From NCBI GenBank assembly GCA_039640495.1, contig CP046864.1:2336001-2400000 (forward strand): a DNA stretch of 64,000 bases, given 5' to 3'. The notes beneath the pieces were generated by a model. It had not been told where the DNA came from and did not search any database. It was given only the letters and a program-made list of their open reading frames with translations. Every line of letters starts with the position of its first letter. Within the stretch, counting starts at the first letter, position 1. Origin of the DNA: Rhodobacteraceae bacterium IMCC1335 (GTDB lineage Bacteria; Pseudomonadota; Alphaproteobacteria; Rhodobacterales; Rhodobacteraceae). A program made the position numbers and the translations under genes. Positions 61,938 to 64,000 of this stretch are shown piece after piece.

Positions 61938-64000
<2,063 letters not shown>

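Overview
The window looks like a chromosome segment of a marine alphaproteobacterium, most likely Rhodobacterales (Roseobacter-type). The signs are a homocysteine methyltransferase next to a free B12-binding protein and a DUF1638 protein, a purC-purS-purQ run with a separate purM-purN pair, a DctB/DctD pair whose regulator has lost the sigma-54 contact motif, SufE, ribonuclease D, a non-pyrrolysine MttB-family protein beside a dimethylglycine dehydrogenase-like enzyme, and a sugar-catabolism block built around an ABC transporter. No taxonomic marker was searched, so the assignment rests on gene content. The last 2.3 kb are the 3' part of an rRNA operon (23S and 5S, minus strand).

Layout. 1-0.8 kb: relic of a tyrosine integrase beside tRNA-Leu(CAA). 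1-5.8 kb: small metabolic and envelope genes (aldo/keto reductase, cupin, DUF1330, YqaA, DsbB). 5.75-10.6 kb (minus): dctD, dctB, purQ, purS, purC. 10.8-13.7 kb (plus): probable split methionine synthase parts plus DUF1638. 13.7-17.1 kb (minus): sufE, rnd, purN, purM. 17.2-24.2 kb: AT-richer accessory stretch behind a CAU tRNA. It holds a broken RTX/dockerin gene, a cohesin-like/dockerin gene, and a five-gene operon (four c-type cytochromes and a glutaredoxin-MauE membrane protein) divergent from a CueR-type regulator. 24.2-30.2 kb: dimethylglycine dehydrogenase-like enzyme and MttB-family protein, then decayed regulator and transporter genes. 31-40 kb: cupins, small proteins, TrmL, an MFS transporter and an amidase, with a 1.37 kb gene-free gap.

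40.3-56.3 kb is a large carbohydrate catabolism region: RbsD/FucU-type mutarotase, two PfkB kinases, a complete ABC importer, a GntR regulator with matching palindromes at its own promoter and at the transporter promoter, a BtpA/M42 peptidase/FGGY kinase operon, a fucose-dehydrogenase-like reductase, a lactonase-like amidohydrolase, a TIM-barrel isomerase and an SMP-30 lactonase. Together they suggest import of an unknown sugar, anomer interconversion, oxidation to a lactone, lactone opening and phosphorylation. 56.3-61 kb: fatty acid desaturase, FadL-like outer membrane protein, a frameshifted quinone oxidoreductase and a DUF2147 protein.

Several genes carry one- or two-base deletions (FGGY kinase, quinone oxidoreductase, solute-binding protein, LysR regulator, RTX protein). 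Some lie in homopolymers inside otherwise intact operons, so both true decay and residual sequencing error must be considered.
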